A stretch of 64,000 nt of DNA from Saprospiraceae bacterium (GCA_020627535.1 JAHDGU010000008.1:124001-188000); one strand, 5' to 3'. Shown: positions 8,731 to 18,301, numbered from the stretch's first letter. Program-made: numbers and translations. The notes: generated from the letters alone by a model not told the origin.

Positions 8731-10152
8731 ATGAATCGAAAATCTATTTTTCTCTTGCTATGCGGCCTTTGCATCAGTCTCTTTGCCAACGCCCAAGAGG
8801 TGTGGAGTCTGGAGAAGTGCATCAACCAGGCCATGGACAAAAATCTCAATCTGGAACTCACACGCCTAGGTACGCAAAATGCCGAACTCAGCCTACAAGG
8901 TGCCAAAGAGAGCAGATTTCCATCCCTTAGCGGTAGTATAGGACTCAATGGCAACTTTGGTCGTTCTATCGATCCAGTATCCAATGCCTTTGAGAGTCGC
9001 AACTTCTACAGCAATGGTTACAGTCTGGGAGGTGGTATTTTACTCTATGGAGGAGGTGTCATCAATAAGTCAATACAGCAGTCGAAGATCGATCTAGAAG
9101 CAACCCAGTACGATGAGCAGACCTCTCGTAACAATATCGCTCTCACCGTGGTCAATAGCTTTCTGCAGGTCTTACTGGCTGAAGAAAATCTAGGTAATGC
9201 TCGAGAGCGCTACACAGTCGTGCAAGAACAGGTCGCCAATACAAGAAAGCTTGTGGAAGCAGGAGCCCTCGCTAGAGTAGACCTACTGACGATCGAGGCT
9301 CAAGGAGCGCGAGAACTACAAAGCATCACCACAGCTGAGAACAACTATGATCTCAATCTTCTTGCACTCAAGCAAGTGCTTTGGCTTGAACCTGATTTTG
9401 AATTGGGAATCGTAGCACCAGAAGGCCTAGAGGCTGAGGAGTATCTTGTGGAGCGATCTTTTGACGAGGTCTATGTCTCTGCTCTGAGACAACTGCCAGA
9501 GGTCAAGGCCAACGAACTTCGAGTCCAATCCGCGAAGCTCGCCGAGGAAATCGCAAAGACCAATCGGATGCCTAGAGTCACACTCGGATATGGCGCAGGG
9601 ACCAACTGGTCAAGTGTGGTTCAAGAACCTACCATCACAGGTGTTCAGCGTGTCGGTCAAGAAGTCTTTATCAATGATCTTCCTGTGCTCATTGAGACAG
9701 AGCAGCCAACTTTCACCTTACAGAATACACCTTATACAGATCAGCTCAACAATAATATCAACTACAATCTGAATATAGGAGCAAGTATACCGATCTACGC
9801 CAATGGTCAAAATCGCATCGGTCAGCAGCGAGCAGAGCTCAATACGCTGAGCCAGAGCATCGCAGATGAACAAGGCAAGCAAACCATCAAGACCAATGTA
9901 CAAACGGCCATCGCCAATCACAAAGCTGCTGTACAGCAATATTTGGCCGCGAGCCGATCGCTTGAATCCCTCCGACTGGCAGCTGACAACGCACAGCGCC
10001 AATATGACCTTGGCGTGATCAACTCCTATGACCTTATCAATGCCCGCAACAATTACCAACAAGTAGAGACTGAAGTACTCCTAGCGAAGTACGATCTGAT
10101 TTTCCGACAGAAGCTCATAGACTTCTTTATGGGAATCCCTCTTACACTCTGA
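8731..10152 (+). CDS. TolC-family outer-membrane efflux protein
   Basis: A 473-residue protein with signal peptide (MNRKSIFLLLCGLCISLFANAQ); ATG 8731 was chosen over an upstream TTG at 8707. Two internally similar helical halves (each with ...ALRQLPEVKANELRVQSAKLAEEIAKTN...-type heptads) form the TolC periplasmic alpha-barrel and outer-membrane channel. YDLGVINSYDLINARNNY near the C-terminus is the typical final hairpin. It lies 15 bp upstream of the HlyD-type adaptor gene, so the two form an export operon. The inner-membrane pump that would complete the complex is not next to them. Confidence 0.9.
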   Translation: MNRKSIFLLLCGLCISLFANAQEVWSLEKCINQAMDKNLNLELTRLGTQNAELSLQGAKESRFPSLSGSIGLNGNFGRSIDPVSNAFESRNFYSNGYSLGGGILLYGGGVINKSIQQSKIDLEATQYDEQTSRNNIALTVVNSFLQVLLAEENLGNARERYTVVQEQVANTRKLVEAGALARVDLLTIEAQGARELQSITTAENNYDLNLLALKQVLWLEPDFELGIVAPEGLEAEEYLVERSFDEVYVSALRQLPEVKANELRVQSAKLAEEIAKTNRMPRVTLGYGAGTNWSSVVQEPTITGVQRVGQEVFINDLPVLIETEQPTFTLQNTPYTDQLNNNINYNLNIGASIPIYANGQNRIGQQRAELNTLSQSIADEQGKQTIKTNVQTAIANHKAAVQQYLAASRSLESLRLAADNAQRQYDLGVINSYDLINARNNYQQVETEVLLAKYDLIFRQKLIDFFMGIPLTL

Positions 10153-10167
10153 TAATTCCAAGACAAA

Positions 10168-11580
10168 ATGACAAAGAAGAAAAAAAGAAAACTCTGGTGG
10201 ATCTGGCTACTGCTTTTACTCATTGTCGGAATCTTTGCCGTAGGCCTCATACAGAAGAAAAAAGCCGATAAGGCGACGGAAGTCTTCCTAGGAGAGGTCG
10301 AGCGCAGGACGATCTATGAGACAGTCGGAGCTAGTGGAAAAATCTATCCTATCGTCGAGGTGAAGATCAGCTCGGACGTGTCTGGGGAGATCGTAGAGCT
10401 CTATGTCGAAGAGGGCGACTCAGTCAAGTCAGGTCAGCTGCTCGCGCGCATAGATCCAGACGCATTTGAGTCACAAGTGGAGCAGGCGAAGGCCTCAGTA
10501 AATAGCGCTAAGGCCAATGCAGCAATGAGTGAAGCAGGACTGCAGACAAGTATCGCTCAGCTCGAACAAGTAAAAGCCAATTTGGCCAATACGAGGAAGA
10601 TTCATGAGAGAAATATCAAATTGCACGCAGATGGTGTGATAAGTCAAGCAGATTTTGAAGCCTCCGAAGCCAATCTACAGTCGCTAGAGGCCAATCTCCG
10701 CTCTGCAGAGGCCAATGTCTCAAGCAGCGAGAAGAATATCGAAGCTGGGAAATACCGCATCCAAAGTGCTGAAGCAGCTCTCAAAGAAATCAGAACATCT
10801 CTCAGACGAACGACCATCGTAGCTCCCATGAGCGGAATCATCTCAGACCTTAGTGTGGAGCTTGGTGAGCGGGTAGTAGGTACGATCCAGATGAGTGGTA
10901 CGGAGATGATGCGCATCGCCAATCTCAATGCCATGGAAGTGCAAGTAGACGTGAGCGAGAACGATATCCTCCGTGTCTCCATGGGTGATAGCGTAGAAAT
11001 TGAAGTAGACGCATATTTCGATAAGACCTTCTATGGCAAGGTCACTCAGATTGCCAATAGTGCCTCCAATGCTGGTGCTCAGGCGCTGGCGACAGATCAA
11101 GTCACCAACTTCACTGTGACGGTACAGATCGATGCAGCGTCTTATCAAGACCTTATCTCTGATGGGCGCCAGTATCCTTTTAGACCAGGTATGTCAGCGA
11201 CAGTAGAGATTTTTACCACCAAGGCCGAGGACATCATCGCCGTACCGATCCAAGCTGTCACGACCAGAGACAAGAAGAATGACAAGGATAAAGGTGATGA
11301 GGACAAGCCCAAGGAAGGCTTTGACGACGACGAGATAGATCTGGACAAGATCGAAGAAGTCGTGTTTGTGCTTCGTGGAGATACTGTAGACAAAGTACAG
11401 GTCAAGACTGGGATCCAAGACGATGAGTTTATTCACATACTCAGTGGCCTCGATGGGGATGAAACAGTGGTGACTGGCCCATATGCAGTTGTCTCCAAGT
11501 CTCTCAAGGAGGGTGAAGATGTCGAGGAGAAAAACAAGTCCAAGAAAAAAGGAAAGGACAAAGAGGAGAGCGAGGATTGA
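10168..11580 (+). CDS. HlyD/MacA-type periplasmic adaptor
   Basis: A 470-residue membrane-fusion protein. One N-terminal transmembrane helix (WWIWLLLLLIVGIFAVG) is followed by a biotinyl-lipoyl half (VSGEIVELYVEEGDSVKSGQLLARID), a long coiled-coil hairpin (about residues 100-210) and beta-barrel domains. It is closest in style to MacA-type adaptors. A very acidic and lysine-rich insertion (DKKNDKDKGDEDKPKEG, about 370-390) and a KKKGKDKEESED tail are unusual additions. Downstream, where macB would be expected, there is instead a DUF2064 gene overlapping by 4 bp. Confidence 0.88.
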   Translation: MTKKKKRKLWWIWLLLLLIVGIFAVGLIQKKKADKATEVFLGEVERRTIYETVGASGKIYPIVEVKISSDVSGEIVELYVEEGDSVKSGQLLARIDPDAFESQVEQAKASVNSAKANAAMSEAGLQTSIAQLEQVKANLANTRKIHERNIKLHADGVISQADFEASEANLQSLEANLRSAEANVSSSEKNIEAGKYRIQSAEAALKEIRTSLRRTTIVAPMSGIISDLSVELGERVVGTIQMSGTEMMRIANLNAMEVQVDVSENDILRVSMGDSVEIEVDAYFDKTFYGKVTQIANSASNAGAQALATDQVTNFTVTVQIDAASYQDLISDGRQYPFRPGMSATVEIFTTKAEDIIAVPIQAVTTRDKKNDKDKGDEDKPKEGFDDDEIDLDKIEEVVFVLRGDTVDKVQVKTGIQDDEFIHILSGLDGDETVVTGPYAVVSKSLKEGEDVEEKNKSKKKGKDKEESED

Positions 11581-12191
11581 AGCAACTGATCGTATTCCTC
11601 AAGAATCCCAAACTCGGCAGGGCTAAGACGAGGCTGGCATCCACTATTGGTGATGATCTAGCCCTCGCTGCCTATCGCAAGATGTGTGATCACACGATTC
11701 GCATGGTGTCTTCTTTCCATGCCGAGGTGTCCATCTACTGGTCTGATAGTCTTCCAGAGAGGCTAGATGAGAGGATGGACGGCTTTCGCCAAAATGTTCA
11801 GCATCAAGGAGGGCTTGGGACTCGTATGATGGATGCCATTCAAAGAGAAGTATCTCATGGCCCAGTAGCCATTATTGGCAGTGATTGCTTGGATTTGTCA
11901 GCGGAGATTCTCAAAGAAGCGTATGATCGACTTGCCCTCCATGATGTCGTTCTCGGGCCTGCAGCAGACGGAGGCTATTACCTCCTAGCTATGAAAGAAA
12001 TGCATCCAGAGCTCTTCCTAGAGACTTACAGTCATGGAAGGGTCTTACGAGAGACGGTAGATAGAGCCGCGGAAAAAGGCCTCAAAGTATCGCTCTTATC
12101 AGAGCTCTCGGATATAGATACTTGGAATGATCTTGAGCGATATCTTAGGAGTATTGATGTCGATCTAGAGACCTGGCTGGAGAGAGAGTAG
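11577..12191 (+). CDS. DUF2064 / TIGR04282-type nucleotidyl- or glycosyltransferase-like protein
   Basis: A 204-residue GT-A-fold protein. PKLGRAKTRLA (N-terminal nucleotide-binding loop), IIGSDCLDL (DxD-like position) and GPAADGGYYLLAM are the family signatures. Members are annotated as arsenosugar-biosynthesis-associated glycosyltransferases or as unknown; the true substrate is not established. The start is TTG, overlapping the adaptor stop (TTGA), so translation is probably coupled. No arsenic genes are nearby. Confidence 0.8.
   Translation: MKQLIVFLKNPKLGRAKTRLASTIGDDLALAAYRKMCDHTIRMVSSFHAEVSIYWSDSLPERLDERMDGFRQNVQHQGGLGTRMMDAIQREVSHGPVAIIGSDCLDLSAEILKEAYDRLALHDVVLGPAADGGYYLLAMKEMHPELFLETYSHGRVLRETVDRAAEKGLKVSLLSELSDIDTWNDLERYLRSIDVDLETWLERE
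11781..11796 (-). repeat. GAAA mini-hairpin, stem GGC/GCC
   Basis: Minus strand reads CATTTT-GGC-GAAA-GCC. It lies antisense within the DUF2064 gene. Confidence 0.6.
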
Positions 12192-12202
12192 GAGTAAGGA
12201 TC

Positions 12203-13102
12203 TTACTCAGTCTTGACCGCTTCGATCAATCGATCTGGATAGTCACTGATGATCCCATCTACGCCCAGGTCTAGCACTCTTTTGATCTCTTCAGGCTCAT
12301 TCACGGTCCAAGGAATCACGAGCATGCCTAGATCATGGCAGCGATCCACGGCGGACTTATTGAGCAACGCATAGTACGGACTGTAAACCTGAGGTGTGAA
12401 ACTGAGTAGTCTCATTGCTTGATCTACATCGGCTTCGGCCTCCATGAGGTAGACGAGCTCGATCTCAGGATAGCTGTCATGATAGTACTCCAGCACTCTG
12501 GTATCGAAGCACTGCATGGTCACGAGCTTTGTCTTGTCATGTGCTCTCAGGACATGAATCAGGCTGTCGCCAAAATGCTCTATGCTGCTGTAGTGCAGGC
12601 CATCCCACTCTGGGCGAGATTTGATTTCGATATTGTACCTCGGCGAGCGGAGTTTGGTTTTCTTGCAGATGGAGTCAATGAGGGTAAAGAGATCACTCAA
12701 AAGAGGCTTAAATGCTGGCTGATTCTTTTGATGTGGAAATCTCGGGTGTGTCTTGCTGCCACAGTCGTAGCTTTTGATCTGTTCATAGTTGAGCCGCCCA
12801 AAGCTCAAGGTAGTCTCTTGTGTAGATTCATCTACATCTGCGCAGATCTCATGATTGATCCATGGCTCGTGTGAGATGACAACTTTGCCGTCTCTAGAAA
12901 TACATACATCAAGTTCAAGAGTCGTCACCCCAAGCAATAGTGCATGCTCAAATGCCTCCAGTGTATTTTCCGGAAGGAGACCTCGACATCCTCTATGACC
13001 TTGTATGTCAATCATGCGATGGTCTGGTGCTTTGAAACTTTGAGTACAGCAAGAGCATACCAGAGCAATCGTTAGCCCATTGAGGTATCGCCACCAGCAC
13101 AT
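12203..13102 (-). CDS. Glycerophosphodiester phosphodiesterase family lipoprotein
   Basis: A 299-residue GDPD-fold protein that would hydrolyse glycerophosphodiesters to glycerol-3-phosphate and an alcohol. The active-site signatures QGHRGCRGLLPENTLEAF and LELDVCISRDGKVVISHEP (catalytic His pair, metal-binding Glu and Asp) are intact, as is the final WTVNEPEEIKRVLDLGVDGIISDYP. The leader LTIALVCSCC suggests a lipobox and a periplasmic lipid-anchored form. It is convergent with the DUF2064 gene, 11 bp apart, and lies 9 bp downstream of the large PKD gene's stop. Confidence 0.88.
   Translation of the reverse strand: MCWWRYLNGLTIALVCSCCTQSFKAPDHRMIDIQGHRGCRGLLPENTLEAFEHALLLGVTTLELDVCISRDGKVVISHEPWINHEICADVDESTQETTLSFGRLNYEQIKSYDCGSKTHPRFPHQKNQPAFKPLLSDLFTLIDSICKKTKLRSPRYNIEIKSRPEWDGLHYSSIEHFGDSLIHVLRAHDKTKLVTMQCFDTRVLEYYHDSYPEIELVYLMEAEADVDQAMRLLSFTPQVYSPYYALLNKSAVDRCHDLGMLVIPWTVNEPEEIKRVLDLGVDGIISDYPDRLIEAVKTE
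12562..12577 (-). repeat. Mini-hairpin variant, stem GGC/GCC, loop GACA
   Basis: Minus strand reads CATTTT-GGC-GACA-GCC: one base of the usual GAAA loop is changed, stem and flank kept. Located in the GDPD gene. Confidence 0.4.
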
Positions 13103-13111
13103 GATCCCAGA

Positions 13112-16100
13112 CTAGCGAACCAGCAATACGTCACCCTCTTTGACGATCTGTTTATCACATCCGATAAAGGAATACACAATCACGTAATAGTAGACCTCTG
13201 TCGGCGCAGGCTCACCATTTTCTGTGCCATCCCATCCGAGCATGCCATCTTGATTGTCATAAACGAGCTGACCATTCCACCTCCTGTAGATTTGAAATTT
13301 ATTGATCTCGATGAGATCTCTCAGACTTTCACTCTCAAGTGCCAGCTGGAACCGATCATTCTCTTGATCATTGTTTGGTGTGAAGGCTTTCGGTACGGCT
13401 GCAGTGTCAGAGAGTATCGGTATGTTGAGGCGTGCAGTATCTCGATCGACACAGCCCTCTTCATTACTCGCTGTCAGTATGATGGTCTGTATTCCACCAG
13501 ACTCAAATAGGTGCACAGGGTCTTCCTCGGTAGAAGTGTTTCCATCACCAAAGTCCCATTCAAATTGTGTTGCATTGGCTGAGCTCGCATTGAATAGCTC
13601 GAGTGGCATAGAGCAGTATGCGCTATCAGGGATCTCACCGACTCCAATCTGAGCGTCGATGCGATCAAGGGCAATCTGCCTGCGCACAGCATTGCGGCAT
13701 CTATCATCGCTACCGACAAGGAAGAGAGTAATTGTAATCGAAGCACCGGTGGAATCCGTAGTGGCTACACCAGTGAGTGGATTTTCTTGCCCGACGGTAT
13801 CACCATTTACCTCCCAAAACCAACTCGATACATTGGATGTGTCTACCAGATTGGCAGTGAATTCTTGTCCCAGACAAAGCTCAGCTGGCTCTACCACAAA
13901 GTCTCCACTACTACCTTCCAGGTTATAGGTTGCAGTTGCAGTATCAGCGCAGCCAGCGATATTCGCTACTACGAGCTCTACAGTCCAGGTACCTTCTTCA
14001 AATCGATTGGTCGGGTCTGGGGTATTGGCAATGGCACCATCACCGAAATCCCACAGATAGCTGAGACCTTCTCCAATGGAGTTGTCTATGAATTGAATGT
14101 CTACTGGGGCACAGTTGACCTCATCGGCTGCAGGATCTGAGCTGAATGCTGCTATAGGAATGTCAAAGACGCTTACTGTCACCTCTCGCGTGCCTTCGCA
14201 GCCACTAGCGTCTTCTGTGAAATTCAGTGTGACCAAATAGTCCCCGGGCTCATCATAGACGACCGTGACTTCTTGCTGATCACTCGTCACCTCATTGCCA
14301 AAGTCCCACTCAAAGTTGAGAAAAGATCCTTCTTCTGTAAAGTCTAGCGCGAAAAATGTCACGGAATCACCTGGGCAAATCTCCAGATCATCCGCAATGA
14401 TCTCACTAGTTGGTCTGTAGATAGGTATCTCTGTAGAAAACATGCTAGGACACATGGCCGCATTTTGCACGGTCAGGGTTACTGATATTTCATCGCCAGC
14501 AACTCCATCAATTGTTACCTCTGGATTTTGCTCCTCGAAGATCTGTCCATTGATTTCCCATTGCCACATGGTGATTGTCGTATCACTGGTAGATAGATCA
14601 GTGAAGTTGAAAGTCCTAGGTAGACAAGTTCTCTCTGGGTCCACGACGAATGCAGCTCGAATATCATACACTTTCACATCTACAGTGCTCGTATCGGTGC
14701 AGCCATTGATATCTGTGACAACTAGGGTCATGCTCTGGTGTCCTGTATCTTGCCAGCTATACATGATTGTATCTTCTTGCGTACTGATAGGTCTTTGATC
14801 TGTACCGATCCATTTGTATCCTTTCCAGCAAGTGGCATTGACATCCTGAGACATGCTTCCTGATAGATCGAAAGGCTGCATGAAGCATTGTGGGAATGGT
14901 AGATCAAATCTGCTCTGAATATTCCTGATGAAAATATCTACACTATCTACGGCTGGTGGACACATCCCAGAAGGATCAGTCAGCGTCAGGATCACAGTGT
15001 AGTCACCAGTATCGGGGAATGTATGCGTAAATGATGCCTCTTGGGAAATCTCTACACCATCGAGTGTCCAGCTGCGCTGTGCGTCATCTGTGGTAGAATC
15101 TGCTATGAAGACATTGAATGGATCATCACAATCGATCTCATAGTAGGCTTCAGGATTGAAGCCAATGACGGTCACTGTCTGGCTAGCTGTAGTCTCAGTG
15201 ATACAGCCTGCTTGGATGGTGGATATAAAGACATCATAGGTGCCAGCATCGATAGGCACTCTGACGTCGACTGTGTCTCCAGGGCACTGATCAAGTGGTC
15301 CACCATCTATCAAAAATGACCAGTCTTCATAGTCACCTGTTGTCGTATTGATGATGCGGATCGTATCACCTGCACAGACTTCAGTCGGCTCGATCAGTAC
15401 AGATGCGTCTGAAAGTTCTCCCACTCTGATGACCACGCAGTAGCTGGTATCTGTGCAGCCTGCTGCGTTGGTGACGACAAGTTCTGCAAGATAATCTCCT
15501 GGCTCGGTATAGGTGTGAACTTGATCATCGCCATTGTCCACATCTACGACAGTACCATCGCCGAAGATCCATTCCCATCGCACGATTTCCTCTCTGCTCT
15601 GACTACTATCTGAAAATGTCACTGTATGTGGTGCACAGCCTGCAATGGTGTCTGGCATAAATCGTGCATCTGGCTGATGTATCGTGTCAAACTTGGTGAT
15701 CTCCACCGCACAACCGAATCTCGTCTGCGCGATCAATGTTGTAGGTATGAGTCTCTCACGATTGAGGCTGTACTTGGAGGTGTCCAGATCGCGTAAGACG
15801 TGATTGACCTCAGGACCTGTCTGACTTGAGCTATCAGAAAAGATCCAGATCAACTGGGTCACACGGTCTGGGACGACCGCCTGAAAGCTGACCTCCATGG
15901 AATCTTCACAGGTATACGAGGGATCACTGATAAAGTCAATATCAAAGTCGTCGGCGTAAATAGGAAATGTATCTACTGCCATGCAACCTCCATCTACCGT
16001 GACAGACAAGACGATATTGTGAATGCGATTTTCTCTGAAGATGACCTCCGCTAGTCGACCTCCATTGAAGAGCTCTACAATCTCGGCACCGTCGACATCC

Positions 16101-16996
16101 CAGTCGTACTCTCCCGGGTCAGAGGTATTGGACAGGAATGTTCTCGCCCCTACACAGACTGTATCTGGTGCAACTAGCGATACACTTGGCTGACCTATCC
16201 CGACAGGCTTGCTCAGGGTATCTTTACAGCCGATGTCATCAGTCACGATGAGGGACAGCGCAAATTCGCCTTCTACAGTGTATCGGTAGTTAGGATTTTC
16301 TTCCATGCTGGTGTCACCGTTGCCATAATCCCAAAGGAAACTGAGATTTTGACCCTCAGAGTTATTCGTGACAAACACATCGAGCGGAGGCTCACAGCTT
16401 CCCAGGATCTCAGGTGTGGTGATGAACAGTGACTGAGGATCTCTGATATCGATGAGATTGTCTACTGAGATGCTCGTATCACATCCAGCGGTCTCCGTCT
16501 CTAGACTGAGTGAGACTGGAAATTCATTGGCAAAATTGTACGTATGAACGACGTCACCATCGGTGATCGAGCTACTCCCATCGCCGAAGTTCCAGACATA
16601 TCTAGGATTGGCAATGCCCTCTTGGATCTCGGTCTGATTGTCAAAACTGATCTCAGCAGGCGCACATCCTTGGACAGCATCTGGCACAAACAGTAGAGAT
16701 GGTCTCGTGAATATGGTGATGTCAATGGTGCCGATAATCTCCCCTCCCACACCTTCTCTCAATACGGCTTGATAGCTTCCTGGGGTGATATAGACGTGCA
16801 GGGGATTTTGTACATCCGACTGTACACCATCACCAAAGTCCCACGCATACGCAGAAAGATCATCTGGTGCAGTGAAGTTGATAGGGAATGGCGCGCACGC
16901 TTCTGTGATGTCCGCCTCCTGTGCCAGAGCACTCCCAAAGAGGCCTGCAAAAAGACAAAAACAAACTATCCTCTGAGCTCTCCTGATCATGTCCAT
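13112..16996 (-). CDS. Giant PKD-repeat surface protein with T9SS type B (gliding-motility-associated) C-terminal domain
   Basis: A 1294-residue exported protein with signal peptide (IVCFCLFAGLFGSALAQ). It consists almost wholly of tandem PKD/Ig-like modules; at least seven carry clear (W/Y)xFGDG-type signatures (YAWDFGDG, YVWNFGDG, FLWDYGNG, WEWIFGDG, YLWDFGDG, FEWDFGDG). Cysteines recur at module starts (GCAP, CEPP). The last 95 residues (VPKAFTPNNDQENDRF...YRRWNGQLVYDN...GWDGTENGEPAPTEVYYYVI) are the T9SS type B sorting domain. Predicted to be exported by T9SS and displayed as an adhesin-like fibre; the ligand is unknown. Divergent from the pappalysin-like gene. Confidence 0.9.
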   Translation of the reverse strand: MDMIRRAQRIVCFCLFAGLFGSALAQEADITEACAPFPINFTAPDDLSAYAWDFGDGVQSDVQNPLHVYITPGSYQAVLREGVGGEIIGTIDITIFTRPSLLFVPDAVQGCAPAEISFDNQTEIQEGIANPRYVWNFGDGSSSITDGDVVHTYNFANEFPVSLSLETETAGCDTSISVDNLIDIRDPQSLFITTPEILGSCEPPLDVFVTNNSEGQNLSFLWDYGNGDTSMEENPNYRYTVEGEFALSLIVTDDIGCKDTLSKPVGIGQPSVSLVAPDTVCVGARTFLSNTSDPGEYDWDVDGAEIVELFNGGRLAEVIFRENRIHNIVLSVTVDGGCMAVDTFPIYADDFDIDFISDPSYTCEDSMEVSFQAVVPDRVTQLIWIFSDSSSQTGPEVNHVLRDLDTSKYSLNRERLIPTTLIAQTRFGCAVEITKFDTIHQPDARFMPDTIAGCAPHTVTFSDSSQSREEIVRWEWIFGDGTVVDVDNGDDQVHTYTEPGDYLAELVVTNAAGCTDTSYCVVIRVGELSDASVLIEPTEVCAGDTIRIINTTTGDYEDWSFLIDGGPLDQCPGDTVDVRVPIDAGTYDVFISTIQAGCITETTASQTVTVIGFNPEAYYEIDCDDPFNVFIADSTTDDAQRSWTLDGVEISQEASFTHTFPDTGDYTVILTLTDPSGMCPPAVDSVDIFIRNIQSRFDLPFPQCFMQPFDLSGSMSQDVNATCWKGYKWIGTDQRPISTQEDTIMYSWQDTGHQSMTLVVTDINGCTDTSTVDVKVYDIRAAFVVDPERTCLPRTFNFTDLSTSDTTITMWQWEINGQIFEEQNPEVTIDGVAGDEISVTLTVQNAAMCPSMFSTEIPIYRPTSEIIADDLEICPGDSVTFFALDFTEEGSFLNFEWDFGNEVTSDQQEVTVVYDEPGDYLVTLNFTEDASGCEGTREVTVSVFDIPIAAFSSDPAADEVNCAPVDIQFIDNSIGEGLSYLWDFGDGAIANTPDPTNRFEEGTWTVELVVANIAGCADTATATYNLEGSSGDFVVEPAELCLGQEFTANLVDTSNVSSWFWEVNGDTVGQENPLTGVATTDSTGASITITLFLVGSDDRCRNAVRRQIALDRIDAQIGVGEIPDSAYCSMPLELFNASSANATQFEWDFGDGNTSTEEDPVHLFESGGIQTIILTASNEEGCVDRDTARLNIPILSDTAAVPKAFTPNNDQENDRFQLALESESLRDLIEINKFQIYRRWNGQLVYDNQDGMLGWDGTENGEPAPTEVYYYVIVYSFIGCDKQIVKEGDVLLVR

Positions 16997-17025
16997 TGTG
17001 TATCTGTATATTTCAGTTAAGTTTG
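16996..17025 (+). promoter_or_regulatory. Bacteroidota-type promoter of the pappalysin-like gene
   Basis: TTG at 16996-16998, a 19-bp spacer, then TAAGTTTG at 17018-17025, a full match to the TTG-N19-TAnnTTTG pattern. The start codon is at 17048, so the mRNA would have a short leader of about 15 nt. Confidence 0.65.
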
Positions 17026-17047
17026 CTGAGACAAATTAACGATTAAA

Positions 17048-17866
17048 ATGCGTCTTCGACTGCTTTTCGCCTGCCTAGCTTTTTCCTTTGTAGCGCTTTT
17101 GCAAGCACAGGACCTTCATTTCAGAGACCGCGAGCTACCTTGCTTGGATAAGCAGCTCAGTATTGTCGTCCATCTTGTCCAGGATCAAGATGGAGTGACA
17201 GGCATATCTGATGAGCAATTGGACAATCAGCTCGAGTTTGTCAATCGCATGTTTTCGCCCATCTGCTTGAGCTTTGAGTTTTGCGAAGTGCGAGAGATCG
17301 AGAACTTTCAGTACAACACGGTTGACTCTATGGGCGTGTGGGATGAGATCCAGGTGACCTACAATGTACCTGGAAAGATCAATGTCTACTATGTAGAGAC
17401 TTTGGGCTTCGTGACTGATCTCTGTGGATTTGGAACGTTCAGAGGAGTATTTCTGAGAGATAGTATGGGTGGTATATTGATCCAGAAGCAATGCGTCCGC
17501 CCAGATGCCGCGGATCTAGCACATCAGATCGGACACTATTTCGGTCTGTCCAATACCTTCATCGGTGGTGAGCTGGTGGCTCGTACAGATTGTGAGACGA
17601 CTGGTGATTCACTATGCGATACCCCAGCTGACAACTTTGAGCTCACGCAGCCGCTCCAGAATTATATTACATTCTTGCCAGACACTTGTCGATTTACAAG
17701 CTCTGTGCTCGATCCTGAAGGACAGTATTACTGCCCTGATGTAGGCAATGTCATGAGCAACTATGCGCAAAATGATCCGACCAGACCCTATATCGAGTGC
17801 CGATGTGGATTCACGCAAGGGCAGCTGCGTAAGCTTGCACAGAACTGCGAAGCTGCACTGAGATAG
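17048..17866 (+). CDS. Pappalysin-like (M43) protein with degenerate zinc site
   Basis: A 272-residue exported protein: signal peptide MRLRLLFACLAFSFVALLQAQ, then a metzincin-like domain. The region that should read HExxHxxGLxH reads HQIGHYFGLSN (residues 159-169): His159 and His163 remain, the catalytic Glu is Gln160, and the third zinc-ligand position is Asn. GDSLCDTPAD and the Met-turn-like GNVMSNY are kept. The fold therefore looks like M43 but catalysis is probably lost; a binding or scaffold role is inferred. No C-terminal T9SS sorting domain is visible. Confidence 0.7.
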   Translation: MRLRLLFACLAFSFVALLQAQDLHFRDRELPCLDKQLSIVVHLVQDQDGVTGISDEQLDNQLEFVNRMFSPICLSFEFCEVREIENFQYNTVDSMGVWDEIQVTYNVPGKINVYYVETLGFVTDLCGFGTFRGVFLRDSMGGILIQKQCVRPDAADLAHQIGHYFGLSNTFIGGELVARTDCETTGDSLCDTPADNFELTQPLQNYITFLPDTCRFTSSVLDPEGQYYCPDVGNVMSNYAQNDPTRPYIECRCGFTQGQLRKLAQNCEAALR

Positions 17867-17886
17867 ATTTCATCTTGCTATTGTAG

Positions 17887-18237
17887 GGCCTTTCGGCCAA
17901 ATGATCTTGTGCGATTTTGTGCGTTGGGGATTCATGTTGTTTTACTTTAACTCACTCTCAGAACCTAGCACGCTAGTCTTTCAGGCCTTTCGGCCAAATG
18001 TGAATGTGTAATTTCCGAATATCTTGAACTTGCATTGTCTCACTCGTCGAACAGATCGTCGCTGTGTCAGTTCTGAAGACCTTCAATGATATGTAAGCTC
18101 AAGTTGGCGGCGCATTTGCGCGAAAGCGCTCGTGGTCGTAGAGTAAATGATATCCTAGAGGCTATGTGTCGACTAAAGGGACTGGACCTAGCTCATCAAC
18201 TGCCAAATCGTACAACTAGACATTTGCGCGAAAGCGC
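17887..18237. repeat. Cluster of four GAAA mini-hairpins in a gene-free gap
   Basis: The gap 17867-18301 holds no gene but four copies of a dispersed motif with pattern CATTT-stem-GAAA-stem'. Copies at 17887-17903 and 17984-18000 (minus orientation) have stem GGCC/GGCC; copies at 18113-18129 and 18221-18237 (plus orientation) have stem GCGC/GCGC. Flank and loop are identical while the stem is exchanged as a unit. About 23 more copies lie elsewhere in the window, on both strands, in and between genes. Confidence 0.75.
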
Positions 18238-18301
18238 TAAAAGCATAGAACCGATCTGGCGGAACCAAAATCTATCGATCTTTCAAGGGCGCAGAGATGA
18301 C

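Noticed and set aside
13112-16996. Many antisense ORFs within the PKD gene (for example 13371-13652 and 14442-14798)
   Set aside because: They are shadows of a single long frame with clear domain pattern; none has start signals or motifs.
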